Below are positions 21,461 through 33,358 of a DNA stretch of 64,000 bases, one piece after another. The stretch is from contig JANBPK010000778.1 of the NCBI GenBank assembly GCA_027579435.1, forward strand, positions 75,454 through 139,453, in the 5' to 3' direction. The DNA comes from Candolleomyces eurysporus (taxonomy: Eukaryota; Basidiomycota; Agaricomycetes; Agaricales; Psathyrellaceae). Numbering within the stretch: the stretch's first letter is position 1; every line of letters begins with the position of its first letter. Below the pieces are notes generated by a model, which saw only the letters and a list, made by a program, of their open reading frames with translations, did no database searches and was not told the origin of the DNA. Position numbers and translations under genes: made by a program.

Positions 21461-22045
21461 ATGTTCTGTCAGATCTACTCACAGGTCACGTCTCAAGGCA
21501 ACAAAGCATTTCTTCGACCCGTTGATCATTTCGCGCAATATCGCGCACTTCGCACCTTGTCAATCCTTCTTTTCTATGACCCCACGGGCCCGCCCTACAA
21601 CAATTGCCGTTCTCTAGTAGACACCTTTGCCCAGCCCCTGCCCTCCACCCTACACCATCTTTCAATCATCCTGGAGCTAGGGCGCGTCTTTGATACAGAC
21701 CAGGAATACACCTTCCCAAAAATATTCGAAGTCGAACGAGTGGACCTTGGCTGTTGGAAAGACTTGGATCAGGCGTTGGCTACTCAGCCATCTCTCCGAT
21801 CTGTCACTATTCGGCTTGTTTGGGAGAGCAGACCGTTGGGCAACTCGTCGAATGGACTCATGTTTCCGGCTTATACAATCCCATCGCGCCAAAAGGCCAT
21901 CGAAATGCAGGAATTATGGAGAGAGAACCCCAAGAAATTCTTTGCACGGTGGAGGGAGTTATTTGAACGAATTGAGGAAAGGGGGATACTAGACCTTCAG
22001 TATACTTGGAGTCCGTATTTGAACCCTGAGCGTATGTCTGCTTGA
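21461..22045 (+). CDS. F-box-like protein, copy 1, C-terminal ORF
   Basis: 194 residues starting MFCQIYSQVTSQ and ending PERMSA. It continues the leucine-rich-like pattern of the upstream ORF (HFAQYRALRTLSI; PLPSTLHHLSIIL; QPSLRSVTI) and so looks like the C-terminal half of the same ancestral protein. It is in a different frame. Either it is translated separately, which would be unusual for a fungal mRNA, or it is a relic. The frame is free of stops and the second copy is equally open. Confidence 0.55.
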   Translation: MFCQIYSQVTSQGNKAFLRPVDHFAQYRALRTLSILLFYDPTGPPYNNCRSLVDTFAQPLPSTLHHLSIILELGRVFDTDQEYTFPKIFEVERVDLGCWKDLDQALATQPSLRSVTIRLVWESRPLGNSSNGLMFPAYTIPSRQKAIEMQELWRENPKKFFARWRELFERIEERGILDLQYTWSPYLNPERMSA

Positions 22046-22649
22046 ATGTAGCGTATGTTGCGAAAGCCGTGGAGTTACAAGTCTGCGCAATATGACATCA
22101 CATCCTTGTCTACCACTGGGCGGGCTGTGCTGATTCGTCAACCAACCCGAACCGACCATAGCCGAAGATTAAATTCACCAAGCGATAGGTGGAGAGCTTT
22201 GACTTACTTTGTGGGTAATGGCGCATCGGAGGACGCTGAGACCGACGAGACGGTGAAACTTTGCGCAATGGGCGCCGAGAGCTAAAAAAAAAAAANTTCT
22301 GCTCAAACTGAAGTCCAGCCTCGACTTGAGAAGTATAGAGTCCCTCAGGCATTCCCTGGCACAATTGGCAAGCGCAGTTCACAACGGACTTTGGGTTGGG
22401 GATGATCAAGGAGACTTGGAATTATCAACAGGATCGGATGCGATAAGATAAGATGCGGCATCTGTCAAGGCGCGATCACTGTTGTCTTGTGTTTACCAAC
22501 ACTCTCGAACGCGATGCTCATCTCGTTCTAGTGGAACCAAGGCTCATCTGAAGCTCGATAAGCGTAAATTCTTTAGATGGTACTCATCTCTCTACTTTTC
22601 CAGCCAAAAATTTGACAGGGATCGGCCACAGGAATCCGACGAGGGACAA

Positions 22650-23540
22650 ATGTCGCTCTACCAAGATATAGTCGACAGAATTATTGAATTATCATCCTCC
22701 GACTTCCAGACGCTTGCAAGCATTTGCCGTGTCTCTCGCGCTTGTGCAACTCTCGCACAAAAGCATCTTTACCGAGAGTTGGATTTGAGACCACGGCCCA
22801 AGTCCTTACGCTCCCGAATCGGTGGCACCAGGTACACCAGCCTGCAACCCCAGGACCGGCAGCGAGAGCAAATGAAGAGAGAAGTTATTCTCAGAAGCAG
22901 CCACCTTCGCAGATGCCTCAAATCATTGGCGCTTGCTATCGGTACCCCTGACCCCGATTCGACAGTCCTCGATTGTATTCAGCTCGCAGTTCAGATCAAG
23001 ACAAATTTCGAACAGATCCATCTCGAAATTGCCGTTGGGAGCCTCGACGCAACCTCAGTGCGCCCTCAGATTGAAGAGATCTTGGCCTCTCCTTTTCTGA
23101 GGTCCGTCACCATTGACATATCTCGCGATCTTTACCCCTCCATTTTCCTGCCCAATTCGAGTCGTACGGGCTCCCTACTTCCCAAGTGGATCTTAAAGTC
23201 CGTCTCTCGCAGCGTGATAAAGCTAGACATAACTGCATCTAGTGGATGGGAATCCCTTTTGTCTGAGTCAACTCTTCAAAAAACCGAGATAACACGGCAG
23301 CGGGAGTCACGGTATTTGGAGGAAGTTTCACTCAACCTGCTCACTCCGGTGAGTGGAAACGTCGGAAGGATCGCAACTTGGGCAACACAACTCGGAGAAC
23401 CGTGCCTCTATTTCAACCTCTCCCGAGTAAGGAAACTCACGATCGGCACCCATCGTGACGATGACTCCCTGTGGGGGATCCCAGACGATGCCCGGGAAAC
23501 ACTGGAAGAATTGACATTTACCCGCCTTCCAAGTGAGTGA
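22650..23540 (+). CDS. F-box-like protein, copy 2, N-terminal ORF
   Basis: 296 residues, same length as copy 1 with no indels. Substitutions are scattered, for example RPRPKSL for RPPPKSL and LPNSSRTGSL for LPDPSRRSSL. The F-box-like segment is unchanged except for one residue. It ends at the same TGA as copy 1. The putative 48-bp GTGAGT..CTCACAG segment is also conserved. Confidence 0.7.
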   Translation: MSLYQDIVDRIIELSSSDFQTLASICRVSRACATLAQKHLYRELDLRPRPKSLRSRIGGTRYTSLQPQDRQREQMKREVILRSSHLRRCLKSLALAIGTPDPDSTVLDCIQLAVQIKTNFEQIHLEIAVGSLDATSVRPQIEEILASPFLRSVTIDISRDLYPSIFLPNSSRTGSLLPKWILKSVSRSVIKLDITASSGWESLLSESTLQKTEITRQRESRYLEEVSLNLLTPVSGNVGRIATWATQLGEPCLYFNLSRVRKLTIGTHRDDDSLWGIPDDARETLEELTFTRLPSE

Positions 23541-23556
23541 TTCAGTGTAAAGAGTT

Positions 23557-24144
23557 ATGTTCCGTCAGATCTACTCACAGGTCACGTCTCAAGACGACAA
23601 AGCTTTCGTTCGACCCGTTGATCATTTCGCGCAATATCGTGCACTTCGCACTTTGTCAATCCGTCTTGTCTATGAGCCTACAAAGGGCCCGCCCTACAGC
23701 AATTGCCGTTCTCTAGTAGACATCTTCGCTCAGCCCCTCCCCTCCACCCTACACCATCTTTCAATCATCTTGGAGTTAGGGCTCGTCCTTGATACAGGCC
23801 GGGAATACACCTTCCCAAAAATATTCGAAGTCGGAAGAGTTGACCTTGGCTGTTGGAAAGAATTGGATCAGGCGCTGGCTACTCAGCCATCTCTCCGATC
23901 TGTCACTATTCAGCTTGTTTGGGAGAACAAACCGATTAGCAAGTCGTCGAATTTACGCACGTTTCCGGCTTATACAGTCCCATCGCGCCAAAAGGCCATC
24001 GAAATGCAGGAATTATGGAGAGAGAACCTCAAGAAATTTTTTGCACGGTGGAGGGAGTTATTTGAACGAATTGAGGAAAGGGGAATACTAAACCTTCAGT
24101 ATACTTGGAGTCCGTATTTGGACCCTGAGCGTATGTCTGCATGA
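23557..24144 (+). CDS. F-box-like protein, copy 2, C-terminal ORF
   Basis: 195 residues, starting MFRQIYSQVTSQ. It has one more residue than copy 1 because of an in-frame 3-base insertion (PTKGPP versus PTGPP). A TAA four codons upstream of the ATG in the same frame rules out simple read-through by a +1 shift at the upstream TGA in this copy. Confidence 0.55.
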   Translation: MFRQIYSQVTSQDDKAFVRPVDHFAQYRALRTLSIRLVYEPTKGPPYSNCRSLVDIFAQPLPSTLHHLSIILELGLVLDTGREYTFPKIFEVGRVDLGCWKELDQALATQPSLRSVTIQLVWENKPISKSSNLRTFPAYTVPSRQKAIEMQELWRENLKKFFARWRELFERIEERGILNLQYTWSPYLDPERMSA

Positions 24145-24714
24145 TCTATTTGAATGTAGCGTATGTCGCAAAAGCCGCTGCCTACCCTTAGTCGGCAACT
24201 CTTTTGACTTCCGATATTTACCTTTTCCAATTCAGTGTCCATGCTGTGTCGCCTTGTATCCTGCCCCGCCGGGAGCTGCCGATTCGTTAATGACAGGAAG
24301 AACGATTTTCTTCTCTCAACAGAGTCTGCCAATGTGGGTGTGTGTGGGAGTTTCAAGGTCGGGGTTCCTGGCGGGGCCAGTTCCCCAACACGAACCTGAT
24401 TGACGTGCGATTTGGCGTGGCGTGAAAGGCTAACTTCATGGTAATATGAATACAGCGTTGTGGCTGGTGATATCAAGACAATTGAATTACAGGTGGGCCG
24501 AAAAATGCGAGTTGGTATGGTCATTTGATCCCGTCGCAGGGTACAGCATTGGGCCCCAGAGCCCCGAAATTAGTTTCGTTTACATTATTGGGAGACGAGC
24601 ATTTGCATCGTGCATCATGAGGCCGATCCCTAGCCAGGCATCGGCGACCTAGCTCACATATATATATTAAGGACCGGATTCACTCAGCGGGCTTCTGTAA
24701 CTTACCACTCTCCT
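24145..24714. other. Intergenic, promoter of P450 gene 1
   Basis: No gene is seen. A TATATATATTAA element at about 24658-24669 lies some 45 bp upstream of the P450 start. Confidence 0.6.
24658..24669 (+). promoter_or_regulatory. TATA box of P450 gene 1
   Basis: TATATATATTAA, about 45 bp upstream of the start codon. Confidence 0.6.
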
Positions 24715-26795
24715 ATGATGTGGGATTCTGTCCTCGTTCTCTCTTTTGGAATTGGGTTTATCTTCTTTGCGAGGACTATCGTCGTCCGCAGAAAGCGAAA
24801 TCCTCGGGGTCTGCCTTTGCCACCAGGTCCCAAGGGCTTACCTCTACTTGGCAATGTATTCCAGTTCCCGCAAGCCAACCCATGGGAAGGGTACCAGAAG
24901 CTCTGCGAAGAATACGGTAGGCTCCAACCTCAAACATGCCCGATCGGCGCTATTAACTCGCTATTCTATAGGAGACATGATCTATTTAACAGCTCCAGGC
25001 CATGGAATTCTCGTTCTTGGTTCTCACAGGCGGGCTGTTGATCTACTGGACAAGAGGTCTGTCAACTATTCAGATCGTCCTGCCTTCCCTATCGTCGAGA
25101 TGTACGTGAGATTACTATCTAGCTGGTCGCTGATGCTCATGTACTGTCAACTTGGCTGTCGAATTACTAGGACGGGCATGGACTGGACCTTTGGTCTGAT
25201 GCCCTACGGTGCTAAGTGGAGACAGCACAGTCGCACTTTTCACAAGTATTATGGCAGCGGCGCCGTGCAGCAATACCACCCAATTATGTACGAAGAGACC
25301 AAGGCATTTCTGCGCAAAGTCAACTCGCAGCCCAATGACATCTTCGAGGATATCCAGTTGTACGTTACACACCTCATTAGGAGCTGGAGAGTATTATCTG
25401 ACCACAACGCAAAAACTTAGCTTGTTTGGAGCGGAACTCATGCGTGTTGCCTATGGATTTGATGATAATCGACGGAACGAAGTGCTGATCAACAACGCGG
25501 TCACACTGGTTTCACGTTTTGCCGATGCCGTGCTTCCAGGCAGATTTCTTGTTAATTCTCTTCCGGCCCTCAGGCACATACCATCTTGGTTTCCAGGCGG
25601 CGGTTACAAGAAGGACCTCAGAGAATTATCTCAAATTGGTTTCAAGACTGTGTATCCACCGTTCGAGGAGGCTAGATCCAATTTCGTAAGGACCCCCCGC
25701 TGTTCTCCACTTCCCAAACCTCACGACGTCACTGGCGTATATATCTAGGCAAAGCGAGCGAGCGGAAGGCATCCTAGCATGGCCGCTGACCTTATCGACA
25801 ACCTACCTGAAGAAAGTGACGCAAACTATGCAATGTTAGAGAACATAGCACGCAGCGTGTGCGCCGTGGGGTATGTAGGTAGGTAACCAGCTCGATGTTT
25901 CGTTAATTTTGCACTGCTCATGGCTGATTCGTAGCTGGGGCGGAAACCACTAGTAGCGCAGCAACGGTTCTCCTATACATTCTCGCGAGCCACCCAGAGA
26001 TACAGACCAAGGCTCAAGCCGAGATCGACGCTGTCGTGGGGTCAGATCGGCTGCCACTTGTAATGGATCGCGAGAACCTAACGTACGTGCATGCTGTTAT
26101 CAAAGAAGTTGGTCGATGGCACACTGTCGCTCCTCTTGGTAAGTCTCCGTTGTGGTCAGGAACATGATCGGTTATTTTAATACTTTATCCTCAGGTGTGG
26201 CTCACTGCAATGCTGAAGACGACGAGTATGATGGCTATTTCATTCCGAAAGGAACCATCATTCTTCAGAATAACTGGTGAGCATAATAATCATGACTGTC
26301 CGAGATATTTTTGATTCAAGCGTCAACAGGGTCATGATGCATGATCCAGATGTTTTCGACAAACCTACTGAGTTTATTCCAGAGCGGTATATCAAGGATG
26401 GTAAAATAGACCTCTCTGTCCCCGATGCCCACCATGCCGCGTTTGGGCATGGCCGTCGGTAAGCCACGAGTTTACCTGTCTGAGGACACATATTGAAGGG
26501 ATCATCATTTCAGAATTTGCCCTGGACGTCATTTTAGTAACGACGCGCTGTTCCTCATGGCGGCGTCTCTTCTCGCGACCCATACTGTCGTCGTTCCCAA
26601 GGATGAGAAAGGCAATGTAGCTCCTATGAAGCTCGAATCCCAGAATCTGGCAATCAGGTAATGTGGCTCAAATAATAAATTTGCACGACCGGTACTAGAA
26701 ACTGAGAAGGATTTTTCACGCTCGCGCATAGCAAACCCCTCCCTTTCAAGTGCAGAATTACTCTGAGGCAGGGACGTGAACACCTTTTGGAATGA
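24715..26795 (+). CDS. Cytochrome P450 gene 1
   Basis: Ten exons (24715-24916, 24972-25101, 25171-25359, 25421-25685, 25749-25878, 25935-26138, 26195-26276, 26330-26458, 26514-26657, 26732-26795) give 512 residues, with GT-AG introns and unbroken phase. An N-terminal membrane anchor (residues 5-24) is followed by a basic stretch and the PPGP hinge at 36-39, so it is an ER-bound class II P450. The C-helix W is at 127, I-helix AGAETT at 306-311, ExxR (EVGR) at 363-366, PERY at 418-421 and the haem loop FGHGRRICPG at 439-448 with Cys446. All catalytic motifs are present. It resembles basidiomycete P450s usually annotated as O-methylsterigmatocystin oxidoreductase-like; the real substrate is unknown. 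It pairs with gene 2. Confidence 0.93.
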
Positions 26796-27424
26796 TTACA
26801 TATGTTACATGGATCTGGTAGATAATTCCACTGCTCGATGCATCAATTGGCACTGGCTGTTGATGGGGGTTACAGTACGCAAGAGAACCTCAAGCTTTCC
26901 CTGTCAATGACGTCGGTGCCCGGAGTTAATTCGGATTTTAGATCTCTTTTCTCCAACGGTTCTTCAAAGTTCCATTGTAATCATACGATCCTCTAGATTA
27001 GAAGGGAATACTGGAGCTTCGATTCATCTGTATACACGAACAATCGGCGGGTGCAACCGAGTGCTCACTTTCCACGTTCCACTGCGAATTGCCGGTTCTT
27101 TGTCGCGGCACATTCGCCAAGCGCGAACATGGTAAATCGAAAGCGGTGACATACTTAGAACCAATTGAGTTACAGGTGGGTCAACGTCATGTAACGATAT
27201 ACGATATGCTCATATGACCTTATCGCAGCAGCAGGGTACGGCATTCAACCCCAAGAATGGGTTTTTAGAATGAATTGGTGTCATCGGAGCCTCCTTTCAA
27301 TGGCCAGGAGACGAATGTATGCACGGTGCGGCCGATCGCGACCCAGAGATCACAGACTCAGCCCAAATATACATACTAAGGACATTTTACGCAGTGCCTT
27401 CCGTCACTCTATCTCCCTCTTACG
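26796..27424. other. Intergenic between P450 genes 1 and 2
   Basis: No gene is seen. It contains the 3' end of gene 1 and the promoter of gene 2, with catatactaagga-like AT-rich sequence at about 27370. Confidence 0.5.
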
Positions 27425-29479
27425 ATGTGGGACTCTTTCATCGCCCTCTCCCTTGGAATAGGGTTCGTCTTGTTTTTGAGGACCATCGTCGTCCGCAGAA
27501 AGCGAAATCCTCGTGGGCTGCCTTTACCACCCGGTCCCAAGGGCTTGCCTCTACTTGGAAATGTATTCCAGTTCCCGCAAGCTAAACCATGGGAAGGGTA
27601 CCAAAAGCTCTGCGAAGAATACGGTAGACCAACCTTATATTATGCCCAATCAGCACTACTGACCCACTATTCTGTAGGGGACATGATCTATCTAACAGCT
27701 CCAGGCCATGGAGTTCTCGTTCTTGGCTCTCACCGGCGCGCTGTCGATCTTTTAGACAAGAGGTCTGCGAACTATTCAGATCGCCCGGCCTCCCCTATCG
27801 TCGATATGTAGGTGAGAATACCATCCAGCTGGCCGCTACCGCTGATGTGTTGTCGTTTTTGGCTATCGAATGATTACTAGGACGGGCGTTGGCTGGAGCA
27901 TTGGTATTATGCCCTACGGTGCCATGTGGAGACAGCACAGTCGCGCTTTCCATAAGTATTTTGCCCCCACCGCTGTGCATCAGTACCATCCGATTATCTA
28001 CGAAGAGACCAAGGCATACCTGCGCAAGGTCAGTTCGCATCCCAATGACATCTTCGAGGATACACAGTTGTAGGTTGCACACATCTTTACAAGCTCAAGG
28101 GCATTATCTGACTATGGCGCGAAACTTAGCTTGTTTGGCGCGGCACTCATGCGTGTTGCTTATGGTTTTGACGACAACCGACGAAACGAGGCACTGATTG
28201 ACAACGCTATAGCCCTTGTTTCACGCTTTTCTGATGCCGTGCTTCCGGGCAGATATCTTGTGAACTCTATTCCCGCCCTCAGGCACATCCCATCCTGGTT
28301 CCCAGGTGCCGGTTTCAAGAAAGTTTTCAGAGAATTATCTCATATCAATTTCAAGACCGTGTATTCACCATTCGAAGAGGCCAAATCCCTTTTCGTAAGG
28401 ATTTCCACCGGTCTCTATGCTTCCCAGACCATTCATGAGTCACAACGGACCCTGTATCTAGGCACAGGGAGGGAATGGGAGGCATCCTAGTATTGCTGCT
28501 GACCTTATCGACAGTCTACCTGAAGAAAGTGACCCAAATTATGCAGCCCTAGAGACCGTAGCGCGTAACGTGTGCGCTATGGGGTTTGTAGGTAGGTAGC
28601 TGGGCTTGACTTTACTGTGTTCGCACTGCTTATGATTCATTCTTAGCTGGGGCGGAGACCACTGGTAGCTCGGCGACAGCTCTCCTTTACGTTCTCGCGA
28701 GCTATCCAGAGGTACAGTCCAAGGCTCAAGCTGAGATCGACGCCATCGTAGGCTCAGATCGGCTGCCGCTTGTAACCGACCGCGAGAAGCTACCATACGT
28801 GCATGCTATTGTCAAGGAAGTCGGTCGATGGTACACTGTTGTCCCTCTTGGTCGGTTTCATTGCGGTAGGGAATTCCTTCAGTTGCTCTGACACTTTTTC
28901 TGCAGGTGTGGCTCACTCTAATACTGAAGACGATGAGTATGATGGCTATTTCATTCCGAAAGGATTCCAAAACAACTGGTGAGTGATAACCGTGACTATC
29001 CAGTGATCTAAAGCCAAGCGCCAAAAGGGCCATGATGCATGATGCAGATGTTTTCGACAATCCTTTTGAATTTGTCCCAGAGCGGTATATTAAGGACGGT
29101 AAAATAGACCTCTCTGCCCCCGATACCGAACGTGCTGCGTTTGGACATGGCCGTCGGTACGTTTTCTTCGTTAGTCTGGCGACATGTATTGAAGGGACAC
29201 TATTTCAGAATTTGTTCTGGACGTCATTTTAGTAACGACGCAATGTTCGTCATGGCGGCGTCACTTCTCGCGACTCATACTATCGCCGCTCCCAAGGATG
29301 AGAAAGGGAATGTGGCCCCAATGAAGCTCGAAGGACAGAATCTAGCAGTCAGGTAACGTAGCTCGAGTTTATACACCTTGCGGGGGCTGAAAAGGCTCTT
29401 CACGCTCGCGCATAGCAAACCCCTCCCTTTCCCATGCGAAATAACTTTGAGGCCGGGACGTGAACACCTGCTGGAATGA
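27425..29479 (+). CDS. Cytochrome P450 gene 2
   Basis: Same ten-exon layout as gene 1 with all introns at equivalent positions. It starts MWDSFIALSLGIGFV, a membrane anchor, followed by PPGPKG. The I-helix is AGAETT, ExxR is EVGR, PERY is present and the haem loop is FGHGRRICSG. Two oddities are visible. The proline that usually follows the haem cysteine is serine. The PKGTIILQNNW segment seen in gene 1 is shortened to PKGFQNNW by an in-frame loss of nine bases. Neither destroys the frame. It is the closest relative of gene 1 and probably arose by a 2.7-kb tandem duplication. Confidence 0.9.
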
Positions 29480-30187
29480 GAAGCTCCCGAGTTCAGCGGA
29501 TCTTTGGCGACTTATAATTCGTAGTTGCAATCATGAAAGCGGGTCTAACTTCTCCTAGGCACCTTGCAATGGACTTGTAACTTGTAACGATATTGAATTT
29601 CTGCCATCTTTTTCCGGAATCGGGCCGATTCTTGGGCTATCTTGCGCTTATATAGCTCTACGACAGCGGTTAGGATCGGGGATAAAAGTCAATAGCTGCC
29701 TGCTGTGTTTGCCTGTGCTTAACAAGGAGGGCGTCGGCCTGCGCGCGTCATTGTTTCTTCAAGCTCACCATCATCGCTTTCTCTTCGCCGTCACTAGTCC
29801 GACGTCGTGGAAAGACGATAACCTGAAGCACATGGCGCCTTCGACAGAGATTGACCAGATTTGGGTCCTATAACCATCCTAGCAATCTCAAACGCCTTAC
29901 ACCGGCAGTAACTCGGTGCTAGTACACAGCTCCGCAAAGGACGACAGAGCGACTGGATGGGACGCGAAACCGCAGCTATCGTGGGTACAGGGGAGTCCAC
30001 CAATCTCCCGGTTTTCTTTCTGCTTTCTGAGTTCGTACGCTGATCAGAAACAATGCCAGAGCAGCCCAGCTGATCCATGTATCACGACATAGGCCTTTAC
30101 GACATTCTATTTCAAATCCAGACTCTTCCTAGTTGCCGGCATTTGGATAAATTACAGGCTTGCTCCTTGGTTGTCGCTACCTTGACC
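29480..30187. other. Intergenic between P450 genes 2 and 3
   Basis: No gene is seen. The last part contains the block catttggataaattacag at about 30140, about 45 bp before the gene 3 ATG. It is conserved upstream of genes 4-6. Confidence 0.5.
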
Positions 30188-32226
30188 ATGAAGCCGATCC
30201 TTATTCTTGCCTGTGGTCTGAGTGTTGCTCTGGCTGTGAGGGGCATCGTCGTATCTCGCAGAAGGAAGCGTAATCCCCGTCGGTTACCGCTTCCACCAGG
30301 ACCTAGGGGTTTGCCCTTGGTCGGAAACATATTTCAACTACCGCAGGGACTGCCATGGGAAGGCTACGATAAACTCTGTAAAGAACATGGTGAGTACATC
30401 CCTGGAGTGATTTCTAACCGACTCCTCACTGCAACACTAGGTGACATTGTCTACCTAAGCGTCTTTGGTCAGGGTATCCTAGTTCTTGGCTCCCAGAGAC
30501 GCGCGACGGATCTTTTGGCGAAAAGGGGCGTAAACTATTCGGATCGTCCTGTTTTCCCTGTGGCAGAGCTGTGAGTAACCTTTTGTGATGTTTGCTCCAA
30601 ACATTCCTTGAAAAATCCTTTCTTAGGATGCATTTCGACTGGGCAATGAGCCTCTTGCCGTATGATCATGGGTGGAGGCAACAGCGCCAAATCTTCGACG
30701 AATACCTCGGCCACAACGTCCTTCAGCAATATCACCCCATAATGTATGAGGAGAGGCTCAGTCTACTACGGCAGCTCAAGGCTGAACCAAAACAATTTAT
30801 GGAACATTTACTACAGTACGAGCACTCATGATTCCTTCACTTTCTACTCGTAAAGGACATTCATACACTCTGCATCTCTTTAGAGCCTTTGGGGTGACTA
30901 TCATGCGTATCGCCTACGGATTCGAGGATGCTCAGAAGAACCAATCGCTTATCCAAGATGTCGCGAGGCTTATCTTGTCATTTACGGACGCTGCGGCCCC
31001 CGGAAAGTATCTTGTCAGCTCATTCCCTATCCTAAAACATATCCCGTCTTGGTTTCCCGGCGCTGGGTTTAAGCGTCATTTTCAAGCTTTGTCAAAGGAG
31101 TTTGATATGGCGGTCTGGTCGCCGTTTGAAGATGCAAAGCAAAACTTCGTAAGTTTCGTGTAATTTTCTCATACTGAGCATTTTTGCTAATTGCCTGTGA
31201 TGCATATCTATAGTCACTTGGCAAAAGAAGCGGCCATCCCAGCATTGCTGCTGGACTTATTGATGCTTTACCTGAGGAGGGTCAGCCAAATCGTCCCGAG
31301 CTAGAAGAACTTGCCAGACATGTGTGCGCAGCCTCATACTTTGGTAATTTAACGCTTTGTACCTCTTTCTCTCGGTTAGTGCTTAGGATCTCTAGGTGGA
31401 TACGAGACAACATCTATTTCTGCTGCATGCCTTTTCCTCGCGCTAGCAAACCATCCAGAGGTCCAAGCGAAGGCTCAAGAGGAGATAGACAGCGTGATTG
31501 GACCTGATAGGCTTCCGCTTCTGACTGATCGAGAGGTACTCCCGTACGTTCACGCTGTAGTGAAGGAAGTGAGCCGTTGGCATACAGTAGCTCCCCTTGG
31601 TTGGTGACATTGATCTATCTTAACACCTGCTTATTTCTTGCCTACAGGCTTTCCGCGTTGCAGCACCGAAGACGACGAGTACGATGGCTACTTCATCCCG
31701 AAGGGGACCATCGTGCTCCCGAACAACTGGTTTGTAGTGATTCCCACCTAAGTGAATGATTCTGCGCTCACTGGTAGGTCAGGGCCATGATGCATGACCC
31801 CCAAGTATTCGGAAATCCGCTCGAGTTCAATCCGGAGCGCTATCTCAAGGATGGGAAGATAGATCGCTTGGTCCCTGATGCCGAGTTCGCGGCTTTCGGT
31901 CATGGTCGTAGGTATGTTGCCCAACTCAGGCCAACTTTCTCCTCTCCGCTCATGAGCACCCGTAGAATGTGTCCAGGGCGCCAGTTCAGCAACGACGGAC
32001 TCTTCTTGATCGTTGCCTCGATCTTATCAGTTTTCTCTGTCTCTGCACCGAAAGACGAAGCGGGCAATCCTGTTTTCCCGAAACTTGAGATCAAGAATCC
32101 GTCAATTGCGTGAGTTCCATCCTTCGAGTTTTTGCATCAATACCCACTCCTCGATTCAGCACACTCGTCCCTTTCAAATGTGATATCACGGCCAGACCCG
32201 GACGCGAAGCTTTGCTCGGCGATTAA
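30188..32226 (+). CDS. Cytochrome P450 gene 3
   Basis: Ten exons, same architecture as gene 1, all joined in frame. It starts MKPILILACGLSVALAVRG (anchor) and then has PPGPRG. This is the first of the quartet 3-6, which differs from genes 1-2 in using GGYETT in the I-helix and a haem loop with an intron at AG|A ([16 protein letters not shown]). ExxR is EVSR and PERY is present. It ends REALLGD. About 505-510 residues. The upstream TTG-initiated extension (LDKLQACSLVV) is 5' leader, not coding. Confidence 0.92.
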
Positions 32227-33358
32227 AGTACATACGGCGTGTACATGTATTCGTACGTCACGATGAATTTACTTGTTCGATCTCATTCATGTGTTCCACC
32301 GTGTACGTGCCGACTTTGATTTGAGCTTAAAGAGATGATATCGAACTTCTGTCATGCGTTTCTTTGGCAAGTTCTAGGTATTACTACCTTGCCGCCCAGA
32401 GTCCCACAACCACCAAGAACTCCGGAGGATATATCTGTCTCTGAGATGGCAGCAATCTAAGAAATTCAAATCGCCCAAATCATGATAGTTAGTTGGGGAG
32501 CCGTCCAGACAACACCCCAAGCCAATTTCAGTGGGCTGCGTTAACTCAGCCGCCAACAGCTGTCGATAACCGCCTTGGGAGGAGTGTAGCTCTACGGCCT
32601 AATTTATTTTCAATTACGTTCAGCTTTATGGACATGGACATCACAAAAAGCTTTTCTCTCATTTCTCTGGGCAAGGTGCAACGGTTTCTGTAGCTTAAAA
32701 GAGTGACTATATGAATTTCGCCTACACACAGTATCCACTTCTTGGCCATTAGCGGTCGAGATTTCTGATTGAAATTGGCTTAGTTCTATGTTTACGGCGC
32801 TCCAGAACCAAGTAAATTTCAAGAACGAGGATTTGGGCGCTTTAGGTCTTTTATCTCTTGGATTGCCTGAAAGTCGAATCCCGAGCGAGAAACTCAATGG
32901 CTTTGTTTGCCCGTGCTTGGCAAGGGTCTCTCGGCGCCGATTTCTTGTTTACCATTGACATCATTCCACATCGCTAGTCTAACGCGTCGTAGAAAGGCCA
33001 TAGCCTGAAGCGCACAGCGCTTTCAACAGGGGATGGCCAGGCTCTCTATAACCGCCCTAGCAGTCTCGAACATCCTGATGACTAAGGCCATGAAGGTATA
33101 TAACGGCTCGGTGCTAACACGGCTCAGCAAAGGACGGAGCGACCGAATTGGAGAGTTCTGCGACCAATCTCCTGGCCGCTTCTCTTCTTTCTGAGCTGGT
33201 GTGGTAATATCACCACAGCCCAGCTGATCACCGCAGTCCAGCTGATCGATGAATCACGACATGCGGTTTTACGACATCCCATTCCATGCCCAGAAAAAGG
33301 TTCAACATTTGGATAAATTGCAGGCTGTCTATTGGTTGTGTCTTTTGCTACCTTGACC
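32227..33358. other. Duplicated spacer between P450 genes 3 and 4
   Basis: Shares blocks with the spacers after genes 4 and 5, for example ttcagtgggctgcgtt (about 32528, 35700 and 38757) and the gcattt/acatttggataaattgcag block before each start. A tatataac element lies at about 33088. No gene is seen. Confidence 0.6.

Larger units (their letters stand above)
19930..24144. repeat. Direct tandem duplication, 2.14-kb period
   Basis: The block tatgacatcac..ccttgtc starts at 19947 and again at 22091, a period of 2144 bp. The whole F-box locus and its 5' flank are duplicated. The two protein products differ at roughly one residue in ten, and one 3-base in-frame insertion separates them. Confidence 0.9.

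Noticed and set aside
21437..21484. A 48-bp intron joining the two F-box ORFs
   Set aside because: GT-AG ends are present, but the length is a multiple of three and splicing leads to a TGA about 15 codons later in both copies, not into the second ORF.
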